NCBI GenBank assembly: GCA_009746045.1
Contig: RPFO01000127.1
Span: forward strand, 524,050 to 588,049
Reading direction: 5' to 3'
DNA from: Mesostigma viride
Taxonomy: Eukaryota > Streptophyta > Mesostigmatophyceae > Mesostigmatales > Mesostigmataceae
DNA: 64,000 bases
Positions 44,001 to 52,283 of this stretch are shown piece by piece. The translations under genes were made by a program, and so were the position numbers. Position 1 is the stretch's first letter, and each line of letters begins with the position of its first letter. The notes beneath the pieces were generated by a model that ran no database searches, was not told the DNA's origin, and was given only the letters and a program-made list of their open reading frames with translations.

Positions 44001-47000
44001 TATTCCTCCCCTGGCGCCCAAGCATGGGCCAGGCGGCTTGTCCGTGGTCCCGCCCGTGCTGGAGAGTGGCGGAAAGGTATGCAACACGCAAGCATTCGGC
44101 CGCTGTTCTCTCCACTTGATGCCCTGCTTTTGAGTTTGCGGGTGAATTGTTGTCCTTTTTCGAGCATTTTTGCCAAACTGTCTGTTGTAATTATAGGAAG
44201 TTGTGTGGTGAGAAGTCGAGATAGAAAAAAAAGGTTTTCGCACCATACAGGAAATGGCATTAGTTGGTATGGCCTCCACTTTCGCCACGGGAAGATTGGC
44301 TTTTGTTGGTTGTCTGTATGGCTTGGCATCATGATGTGCGGGGCGCGCAAAACCAAAGTCCTTATATGTGCCACATTGAGTATACATACGGGATGGGGCA
44401 TTTACTTGCTTGTTGCCCGCACGGTCACCAGTTAGCCCACACCTTGAATGGAATTCAGGGAGCATGTCAGGAGATAAGTATCGCTCAGTTAGCATGTGAA
44501 CAGTTACTGAACTATTATTCTAGTAGTATGGGATTATTTCCTGCCCCCAACTGCTCATTCCCATAGAGCATGCCTCCTTTTGGTCTGTTGATCTAAATCT
44601 ATCCTTTTGTAATGCCCTAGCATCTCCGTGGCTCACTCTGCTCTTCCGCCATGAACACGCACTCTCATGGCCCATCCCTCTCGCATTACAGGGCCAAGCG
44701 CTCAGCCCGACCCCCGCATCGCTGGCCTCCCACCGCGGCGTGAGCCTGGAGCTGCGCGTGTCCCTGGACGACCACCTTAGCAAGCAGCTGGGCTTTGCGG
44801 TGCTGCGCTCGGTGCTGACCCCTCCCCCCGCCGTGGACGAGAACGGGCTGCCCCTTGCCCCGCTGGTATCTGCCCCCGGGACCCGCGACGGAGCCAGCAG
44901 CGACAAGAACGAGGCGGAGCCGACGGTATCCCATGCTCTCAGCGCCTTGCTCATGCGCACGGGGGCGGTGGAGCTCCAGCGGCTTGCACTGCACGGGGCA
45001 GGGGCCCCTGGCCAGCCGGGCGCCCCTCAGGCGGTCGCGCTGCCCAGCGTTGACGTCTCGCAAAAGGAGCTGGGCTTGCTGCAGCTGCTGCTGCTCGCCG
45101 AGGTGGCGGCGGGCCAGCGGCTGGTGTGCGCGGGGCAGGAGGGGCGCTGGTGGCAGCCAGAGGTGAGGGCATGCCCGTTTCAAGCGCGTGGGGTTTGGTG
45201 CCATCGCTGCCTGCTGGTGGGGAGGATAGTCAAGGCCTTTAATCATGCATTTAACTAAATAGCAGTGGATGCATGTCCCCCTGTGTTGCAGACATAGTTT
45301 CTCTGTATCTGGCATCCCATATTGAAAGCCTGGCCACCTGCATCTTTCCTTCCTGAACAGCTGGCTCGCTGCTGGTCCCGCCTGGGCAGCTTCATGGCAC
45401 GTCCTTTGATGCACGTTATCGTTGTTGGTCATGTCTAGAGAGTTCGCGTGACAAGGTGTGCAAGCAGCGGTGTCAAGAATCGGAGGGACGATCCCATGTA
45501 CGATGAGCATTTGCTTGCTAGAACTGTTGGAGACGCCTGTTTCTCCCGGAGAAGCATAAACCTATTCCCACGGCCATATGATGAAAAGGACAGCATAGTC
45601 ACACGCATGCCCACGCAAGAAGGCCTTTGAGAGAGACTGCCTGGGTGGCGAGAATGTAGCACCAGTGGCTGTAGATGAACAGGCATCGGTAGTATGGCAA
45701 AGGCGTAGCGACTGGCTGCATGACTCGGATGCTCCTTGGTATTTAGGCTTGAAGAGTACCACTCGAATAAGTAAACCCGATTTCTACAGCCAGCAAAAGG
45801 GCCTAGTTGCCCGAATTGAAGTTGGCTATGGTGTTGCTAGAATGAGAATGTTGCTTTGTGTGCGTTTGGAGCACCACCGCCGCATCGACTGCCATTCTTA
45901 TTCCAATCGTATCAACCTGGCCTACTGTTCATCATGATGTTTAAGATTGCTGTTTTGGCCTTCTGTGTCTGCAAGAGTTGGGCATGCATGCCTTATGGAT
46001 TCATACGTTGTGGGTGCGTGCCCAACTGACTCGTTCACGTTGGCATCTACGTGTTTGCGTGCCAGGGCCTGGAGAAACTGCTGCGGCTCTTTGGGTTCAA
46101 TGAGGACGAGGAGGAAGAGGACGGGGACAAGGAGGGGGAGAAGGAGCGAGGGAAGGAGAAGGACCAGGACCAGGGCAGCGGTGCGGCCGCGTTGCTGGTG
46201 GCAGCGATTCCTGTCCCTGCCACCCCTGCTGCAGCCGAGCCCTCCCGCCAGGAAGGGCCCAAACCCGAGGCTCCCGTGGCTGGTACCGCAGTGGTGGCTG
46301 GGCCGGCACCGACATCATTGCCAATGCCGGCACTGGCGACACCGGAAATTGCATCAAGATCACAAAAAGAACCAGCACCAGCGCCAGCGCCAGCGCCAGC
46401 GCCAGCACCAGCACCAGCACCAGCACCAGCACCAGCACCAGCACCAGCACCAGCACCAGCACCAGCACCAGCACCAGCACCAGCACCAGCACCAGCACCA
46501 GCACCAGTACAAGTGCCAACGCCAACGCCAGCATCTGCAGCGCTCCCACCAGCACCAGCGGCGCCTGTACCAGCTCCCACCAAGCCAGCACCAGCGCCGG
46601 TGCCTCAGCAAAACCTGCTCGATCTCCTCGACATGTCCCTCCCCGCAGTCGTGCCCACCCCGGTGTCATCTCAGGCCCCCCTGGTGGACATCTTTGCTTC
46701 CCTCGAGGTCAGCGCGGGCTTGATGGACCTGAGACAACAGCCAAAGGCCTCCGGCAGTGCCTCAGGTGCGGCTGATGCCATGATCATGTCCCTGGCCGAC
46801 CTGCTGGGTCCTTTGAGTGAGCCGGTCAAGCCGCCGGTTGCGTGCGTGGCTAGCAGCCAAGCCGCTTCATTGGACCTCATGGCCGGTGACCTGTCCAAGC
46901 CTGCAATGGGTGCTCTGCCCGGCCAGTCAATGCCAGCAAGCGCGGACAGCAAGGCCAGCGACCCGCTAGCAACCAAGGGGGCGGCGGCGGCGGATGGGGC

Positions 47001-47406
47001 ACCAGTGGTGGACGAGCTAACAGCGTATGCCAAGGAGGAGGCGATGGAGAAGGCGTTTGAGCTGGTGTCAGCGTCGCGGGCGTTATGCGAGCAGCTGCTG
47101 CGCAGCCTGCCAGTCGTGAGGGTGACAGTTACGTCATCCTCGGGTGCACCCAAGGAGGCGGACGCGGCGCCGCAGGAGCCAAGGCAGGCTGATGGCTGCG
47201 TGCCGGTATCCGAGAACGAGCCACTTGTGAAACTGGTCATCGATGACCGAGGTGTCAAGATTGTGGAGAAGGGGCATCGTAAGACCAGCTCGAAGCATCA
47301 TGAGGCCTCTGTTGAGAACGACATGGCGATGATATTGGCCTGCCAAATGCTCAAACAGCTGGAAGAGGCGGAGAGAAGCATTATCGAAGCTAGCGCTTGC
47401 TTGTAG
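26584..47406 (+). CDS. chorein-domain bridge-like lipid-transfer protein (UHRF1BP1/BLTP3 family, plant type)
   Basis: 23 exons assigned with GT-AG borders and consistent phase: 26584-26695, 27180-27268, 28091-28203, 29263-29296, 29726-29820, 30454-30520, 31138-31206, 31526-31663, 31877-31970, 32352-32431, 33059-33134, 33502-33545, 34566-34630, 35230-35315, 35885-36048, 36507-36573, 37277-38157, 38663-39289, 39895-40988, 41354-41526, 42482-44076, 44692-45162, 46066-47406. The total is 7,575 nt (2,524 residues). The N-terminus is a plant-type chorein region: MESLVSKILQNTLSTWLVKF, DQFKLQGR, then VVVQIDRLDLQLLE and SGYGFADK. Such proteins form hydrophobic grooves that carry lipids between membranes at contact or endocytic sites (family knowledge). 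It is longer than land-plant relatives because exons 17-23 hold Pro/Ala/acidic inserts. One small exon near 36277-36336 (possible VSLGPHMQ) could not be phased and is omitted. Confidence 0.85.
26799..26820 (+). repeat. (AC)n microsatellite in intron 1
   Basis: About 10-11 AC units within intron 1 of the chorein gene. Confidence 0.9.
30147..30183 (+). repeat. G-run tract in intron 5 of the chorein gene
   Basis: Nearly uninterrupted G with single A interruptions on the coding strand, a candidate G-quadruplex. A second G run occurs at about 39541-39557 in intron 18. Confidence 0.85.
34451..34562 (+). repeat. tandem duplication at the 3' end of an intron
   Basis: Two copies of about 40 bp (GTGCTTACAACCCTTTGGTG...) with a 28-bp spacer. 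Only the second copy ends in the GGCATGCAG acceptor used for the exon at 34566; the first has GGCATTAAT at the equivalent place. Confidence 0.7.
35463..35494 (+). repeat. (ATT)n microsatellite in an intron
   Basis: Run of about ten ATT units between the exons ending 35315 and starting 35885. Confidence 0.85.
37277..38157 (+). other. chorein gene exon 17: groove segment with Pro-rich and polyalanine inserts
   Basis: 881 nt. Starts with VLHKPKVITAGESPI and ITNECFLVDIQLDSVSVFF. A long Pro/Ser insert (PPPPLPGVPPPPLSS and similar) follows, then the conserved-looking AAVIVAHLLIQNARLLVDPD, then an alanine run encoded by GCA/GCG repeats. The inserts are probably disordered and interrupt an otherwise alignable groove module. 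Confidence 0.75.
38663..41526 (+). other. chorein gene exons 18-20
   Basis: Exon 18 (209 codons) has EWEGNQDDYHAAWKVIQIDE and LAASVRVRRLAVQCSKVGAS, ending in a basic helix (RKDVRRKRRQMRREHLEAMQ). Exon 19 (365 codons) has LSLRIRLAEFDVKFHEDAG and other beta-strand-like repeats with Gly/Ser inserts. Exon 20 is a low-complexity Ser/Thr/Ala linker. Frame is kept across all joins. Confidence 0.75.
41592..41766 (+). repeat. (CTT)n microsatellite, about 58 units, in intron 20
   Basis: Uninterrupted pyrimidine CTT array between the exons ending 41526 and starting 42482. The poly-Ser/Phe/Leu and poly-Lys/Arg/Glu frames it generates are not genes. Confidence 0.97.
42482..45162 (+). other. chorein gene exons 21-22
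   Basis: Exon 21 (1,595 nt) begins GPLLRRLERALAHHGHEADA and NVVLKLEDWMLALEG, then a His/Gly/Ser-rich insert, FDSLSLELCPGG, HRHRVQVRVAG, an acidic region with the motif TISLDDLLLG, and a Ser/Pro/Ala tail. Exon 22 (471 nt) has SLELRVSLDDHLSKQLGFAV and GLLQLLLLAEVAAGQRLV. These look like late groove modules separated by disordered loops. Confidence 0.7.
46066..47406 (+). other. chorein gene last exon with (AP)n tract and clathrin-box-like motif
   Basis: 447 codons including the stop. Acidic/Lys start (NEDEEEEDGDKEG), an Ala-Pro dipeptide run of about 45 residues encoded by CAGCAC/CAGCGC repeats (46374-46508), then NLLDLLDMSLP (46612-46644), which fits the clathrin-box pattern L-hydrophobic-x-hydrophobic-D/E. 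A second LADLLGPL follows. The end is a helix (MLKQLEEAERSIIEASACL). The clathrin link is inference. Confidence 0.7.
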
Positions 47407-47663
47407 TGTCCTGGCACCGGCACCCGGGTATTATAACATGCTGGTCGCACCTTCATGGCTGAGGGATTACAGCTTTTTTTCGAGAAGTAGGGAGTATTCT
47501 GGGCATTGGAAAAATTTTAAACGAGACCGAGTCTTAAACTTTCAGCCTGTGCGGGCCATGTGTCAGTGGTCTGCATTTTGTATGAGTCGGGTATTTATTA
47601 TTAAACGTTCTTGTGGCCTTGCACTAGACCTCAAGTGCCAGGAATAATAGATGTTATAACTAC

Positions 47664-47668
47664 TGTAA
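47664..47668 (+). terminator. TGTAA poly(A) signal candidate of the chorein gene
   Basis: TGTAA, the usual chlorophyte polyadenylation motif, lies 258 nt after the stop codon. Chosen by position only. Confidence 0.4.
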
Positions 47669-48346
47669 TCTTTTGCTTTTACGAAAATGGTGGTGGACTT
47701 TCATGTGCATACTTAAAATCCATCCTGCATAGCGTACTCAATCCGTGTCATGCTCATGCGAGACTACGATAACAACTTTGTGCGGACATGTGCAAAGCCA
47801 GGAGATAGACCACGTAGCTGGCCGGTCAAGGGGCTAACAGCCAAGGCGATAAGTTAATTGGCCACAGGATGCATTGTGATGCTGAACATCGCTGCAGCAA
47901 ACAGGCTTTGCTCGATCATGTGACGCAACTTCCCGTGTAATTTAATTAACCAGGCAATATCGCCAATCCGGCTGAAAAAGCCTGCGGTACCTAGCTAGAG
48001 GCAGTACAGCCATTCACAGGTGATATCCCATGCTCAGAAGCGACCTTACCAGACATGATAGAATTGATTACATGATAGCATGACATGAATGGATGTCGAA
48101 AAGGCAAAATTTCGGCCGGCATCGGATCATGCTGCACATTTTAGTAAGTAAGTAAGTACTTGGTTGGCTAAGCAATGGCTAGGGCATGGCGGTATGGCTG
48201 ACGGCGGAGCTCAGATCTTTTGCGTCTGAGCCCCATATTCGGTCAGACCACTTGCATTCGATGCGCTTTTCTCAGACGCACACGCCAGTATAATCAGTTA
48301 CGGCTGAAACGCAGTATTGCCAAAGTTACTCACGTGACAAGCAGCT
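47669..48346. other. intergenic, nothing recognised
   Basis: AT-richer sequence with a short GTAAGTAAGTAAGT run (about 48144-48158). No ORF, RNA or transposon end could be supported. Confidence 0.5.
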
Positions 48347-49750
48347 ATGACGACCTCAAAAGCAAAACGGGGTTTGGAAAAGGAGCTTTCCGGCTCCCAG
48401 CCCAACCCACTCGCCATCGTCCTTGCCCAGCAGCCTGGGCTCGCCAACCCATCGCCAGCAGACCCATCGCCAAGCGCCTCGCCTGAGCCCAATAAACCAT
48501 GCCACGACCGCCACAAATGGAGCCAACTCTTGCCCCCCGACAGAAAGTTCTCCCTCATCGAGTGGCAGTGGCTGTCGCCGCAGGACGTCGCCGAGGTCCT
48601 CCAGTTCCTCGCACAGGAACGGAAGCTCTTCGTGTCCCCGAAGGGGGGGGCGGCTATCGATTACCGCGACACGTCCTGGCTCTCCACGTATGAAGAACCA
48701 CGTGCGCCAACGCCTGTTTATCTTGACCATGCAGTTACTACAGTACCAGCGCAGCCTCGGCGACATCAACAGAGCGCTCAGCGCCCCCGCCCCCGCACAG
48801 CCGGCAGCCCCCTCGGCTCCCTCCCTCTGCAAGGATGACATCCGCGCAGTGCTGGAGGAGCACGTGACCTGGCCGCTGGCCGAGAAGATGACATCACTGA
48901 GCACCACGCTCAACACGGTCAAGGCCCGGGTCTCCAATGTGGAAACCCGGGTCGTCCACAATTAGCTACAACCCCATTTCACGGCGCTACACACCGCGGC
49001 GCAGGCTTCGGACATGCACGCTGCACTTGTCTCTTGCCTTAACCAGGTGGAGGGCAAGTGCGGCGTGCTCATGATCGAAGATGCTTGTGAGCCATCACCG
49101 CCCACACCGAGGCCTTGGCCACACAGGTCCCAAAGATAGCGGAGCAGCTGGACGGCCACCATTGCATCCCAGCCACCCCGGCAGGATGCTGGTGACCTCC
49201 CGCCGCTCTCCTATGCGGACCTGCTGCGGTCAGCGACCGCCTCAACCACCGACGTCATCGCCACGAAGCTCCAGGAGCTGGAGGACCACCGCCAGGCCCA
49301 GCAACGGGAGGTCACCGACCGCGCTCGCCGCGAGTGCCGGGTGGTGCTGACTGCTGCGTCGCTTCCCCCAGAAGCCAGGTGCTCAAGACGTCAACCACCC
49401 TTGCTGACGAGCTCAAGAACCAGCTTCTTACCCTCATGAGCCTGGTAGGTGAGGTAGAACTGCGTGGGTGCCACCGCCTTCCCCACTCACGGGACAAGGC
49501 GGCTCCCCCACCAGTCCTGCTCACCTTCCCCTCCCCGGAGGATAAGCAGCGGTTCCTCTCTCGTCGCAAGAGGTTGCACGACCTCACCTGGACGCTGGAC
49601 GACGACCTGACCCCCGCTCAGCAACAGCAGCGACGCGACCTGTGGCCGGAATACCTCCGCCATAAGCAGGACCCCCAGAAGCCCAAGGTGTACTGGAGAG
49701 GCGGGGACTTGATGATCAACCACAAGATGTGGACGCCCCCAGCGGGCTAG
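48347..49750 (+). pseudogene. LINE ORF1-like pseudogene (plus-strand copy)
   Basis: Frames succeed each other with at least two frameshifts and stops. The N part has RHKWSQLLPPDRKFSLIEWQW and VAEVLQFLAQERKLFV. The middle part has KNHVRQRLFILTMQLLQYQRSL then a coiled coil (MTSLSTTLNTVKARVSNVETRV). The C part (49334-49750) has LVGEVELRG, VLLTFPSPEDKQRFLSRRKR, WTLDDDLTPAQQQQRRDL and PKVYWRGGDLMINH, the pattern of L1-type ORF1 C-terminal domains. It matches the minus-strand remnant at 22330-23250. No RT follows. Confidence 0.55.
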
Positions 49751-49952
49751 AATAGCTATAGCCCTAGCTTGTATCCATCGGTAGTCACTGCCGCTAACTA
49801 AGGCAGCCATGCTTAGAATGTTTGCCTAGCTAAGCCAACACTACCTCTAGTCACGTGCGCCGCTAACGCACGCCGGGTACACAACCAGCCATAGCCTTAG
49901 CCTAGTCCTAGTGCAGCCATGCTACGTCCTGGCTATGATCAGATTACTTGCC

Positions 49953-49990
49953 CACGTGACGCAGTCACGTGTCTATTAATTAATTAATTA
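49953..49990 (+). repeat. G-box palindrome with (TTAA)n tail, copy 3
   Basis: Same CACGTGACGCAGTCACGTG core and TATTAATTAATTAATTA tail as at 19953 and, inverted, 24001-24041. Confidence 0.8.
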
Positions 49991-50006
49991 CTGATTACTT
50001 GCCCAC

Positions 50007-50244
50007 GCTCCTTGTTATGCCATGCTCACACAGGTCTTATATATTGCACCCACAGATTGCCGGATCGTTAGCACGTGTTCGTTTAGCTAGCGCGCCGGAG
50101 TGCAGCTGTGGCATGCCTTATAGGCATGAAGGAGACTGGGGGTCTCTGCCCTTTCTCCTGTTGTGCACACACAGGGATTAAAAGCACTTCGGTGCTCCGT
50201 GACTCCCCAACGGGAGCACGTGTTTAATTAATTAATTAATTAAT
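50007..50244 (+). repeat. SINE-like repeat, copy 1, with (TTAA)n tail
   Basis: A roughly 220-bp unit that recurs inverted at 51089-51296. Shared blocks are CTCCTTGTTATG, TGCACCCACAGA, GCTGTGGCATGCCT, CTCTGCCCTTTCT, TGTTGTGCACAC, GGTGCTCCGTGACTC and CGGGAGCACG. It ends directly in TTTAATTAATTAATTAATTAA. A unit of constant body and simple 4-mer 3' tail suggests a retroposed SINE. No clear pol III boxes were verified. Confidence 0.6.
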
Positions 50245-50792
50245 CGGATCATGCACTGATGTGGGAGCCTGGGAGGCTTGCACGTGTGTTTATTTTGTGC
50301 ATGTGCGTCGACTTCATCTTGAGCTACTGTATAGGCTTTTGATTCTGTCTGATGGGACCCTCTATGAGCTGTCCTTGCTCGTACTCACATACCGCAACTC
50401 CCCCCTGATTGCTGTCATGATCCGCACGACTTGAGGCGGCATGTCGCTCTCTCGGCCGTCTTACCGGACGGCGGAAAACGGGCTCAATATTCCGGGCACC
50501 CGGCCCCAGTGAACGCCGTGACTTTGGTTCAGTAGCTCCCAGGTCAAACTATTGGGGGCCCCTGGTCCGTCCCCCCCCCCGCTCGACCCCGCTGCAGCTC
50601 ACGCCGTGCGGCCGGCCAGCCGCGACGGGCGGCCCCATCGGAGCCTCTGCAGGCGCCCACCGGCCGGCAGACTCAGAAGAGACGGACTGCCGGCCTGGTC
50701 CCACCCGTCTCCGGCCCCCTGGTGGACGGCCCCCGGCATGACGATTGGACTCCCAAGGAATGGGATGGCAGCTGCCATCTCCACCCTCTGCA
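50245..50792. other. intergenic, GC-rich, nothing recognised
   Basis: No gene supported. Contains a C run (about 50571-50581) and GC-rich unique sequence; possible remnants of an older transposon cannot be identified. Confidence 0.4.
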
Positions 50793-51088
50793 ATTCATTC
50801 ATTCATGGCATTCATTCATTCATTCATTCATTCATTCATTCATTCATTCATTCATTCATTCATTCATTCATTCATTCATTCATTCATTCATTCATTCATT
50901 CATTCATTCATTCATTCATTCATTCATTCATTCATTCATTCATTCATTCATTCATTCATTCATTCATTCATTCATTCATTCATTCATTCATTCATTCATT
51001 CATTCATTCATTCATTCATTCATTCATTCATTCATTCATTCATTCATTCATTCATTCATTCATTCATTCATTCATTCATTCATTCATT
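50793..51088 (-). repeat. (CATT)n array, about 69 units, expanded 3' tail of SINE copy 2
   Basis: An uninterrupted CATT array runs 50811-51088, after a short seed at 50793-50806. On the minus strand it directly continues the 3' end of the SINE-like copy 51296-51089 at exactly the place where copy 1 has its (TTAA)n tail. Confidence 0.9.
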
Positions 51089-51296
51089 AAAATCGTGCTC
51101 CCGTTAGAGAGTCACGGAGCACCAGAGTGCTTTTAACTGATCCCTGCGGACAGTGTGCACAACAGGAAGAAAGGGCAGAGCCCCCCCTTTCTCCTTCATG
51201 CCAGAGGCATGCCACAGCAGTAATCGGACACGATAGACGATCCGGCAAGGTCTGTGGGTGCAATAAGATCCATGTGAGCATATCATAACAAGGAGC
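51089..51296 (-). repeat. SINE-like repeat, copy 2
   Basis: Minus-strand homologue of 50007-50220 with the same landmarks, diverged by scattered substitutions and small indels; its tail is the CATT array. Confidence 0.65.
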
Positions 51297-52283
51297 CATG
51301 CATTACCATTGATCTAATTTGTGGATTACGGATCAAGGCATTCGATCGCCTACGGTTATATGGGACGCCCTATGGGTCCAGTACGTCCTCCACCCGGTTC
51401 CGACATGTCAGTCTCAGTTTGCGAATTATTTTGGCGCATGATGATCGTATAGCGCATAGTCAGGCTGCTTACTGCAAACACAGCGTATTGGCAGCTGTCA
51501 AGTCACCGTCAGCAGTGAGTAGTTGCTCAAGGAGGCAGGGGGTGTCGGCATTGCTATTGGTTATAGGCGCGGCGCGTACATGCACCCGGCCCCACGCGGC
51601 CCACGGGCGCAGGGTCGCATTGGCATCCACCAAGATGGCAACGTGGGAGTCTGTCGCTGGAAAGGTCGATGATGCAACTGGTTGAAAAACGCTTCGTGAT
51701 CTCGATCGGCAGGCTCAGACCAGCATATCCGTACGTGCGACATCAACACGGTGTCGGCTGTCAGAGCCGACAATGACCGAGAGCATAATAATGCAGGGGT
51801 CCGGGTCCTTCAAGGGAGCGGAATCATTAGTGCACTGAAGGATCGATCCGATTCTAGAGCTAGCAAAGTACGTTTGTGGTCCACGACTGAGTTGGGCGGC
51901 AGCGGTGGGGGAGCGCAACAAGCCCACCCGGCCTGCCCCCCTTGACCTGACGCATGCGCCGGGCCGCACAGCAGTTGCCATATTGTAGTGCAAGGGTGAC
52001 AAGCTGTACGGGGCCCTCAAAGGATCGCCGGTGCTCTTGAACTGACCGAGCACATCAATCAATGCCATATATATTCATTGAGAATGATAGATTACGGAGG
52101 TGAGATAGGCATGCAACATAAGGAAAAACCCGATAACTGGGAGAATAACCCTGAAGAAATTAATAGTAATCTGACACAGACATCCAAGGATCACGCCAGC
52201 GGCACAAGGTACAACTAACTATACATCACAAAACTACACGCAGCAACAGCGCTGCCGGCCCACCATGCAGGCCTGGAAGGGAT
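51297..52283. other. intergenic and probable 3' UTR of the RLE retrotransposon
   Basis: No ORF supported. The part next to 52284 should contain the minus-strand element's 3' UTR. Its end could not be placed because no poly(A), short tandem tail or target duplication was recognised. Confidence 0.4.

Noticed and set aside
42522..44495. 657-codon minus-strand frame opposite the chorein gene exon 21
   Set aside because: GC-rich antisense shadow; Pro/Ala/Ser low complexity, spans an exon-intron border of the supported gene, no motif.
46047..46669. Minus-strand frames with Gly-Ala or Val-Leu or Cys-Trp dipeptide repeats
   Set aside because: Antisense translations of the CAGCAC repeat that encodes Ala-Pro in the last chorein exon.
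50552..51136. Frames with repeating S-F-I-H peptide
   Set aside because: Produced by the CATT array, which is the simple-repeat tail of a SINE-like copy; no gene context.
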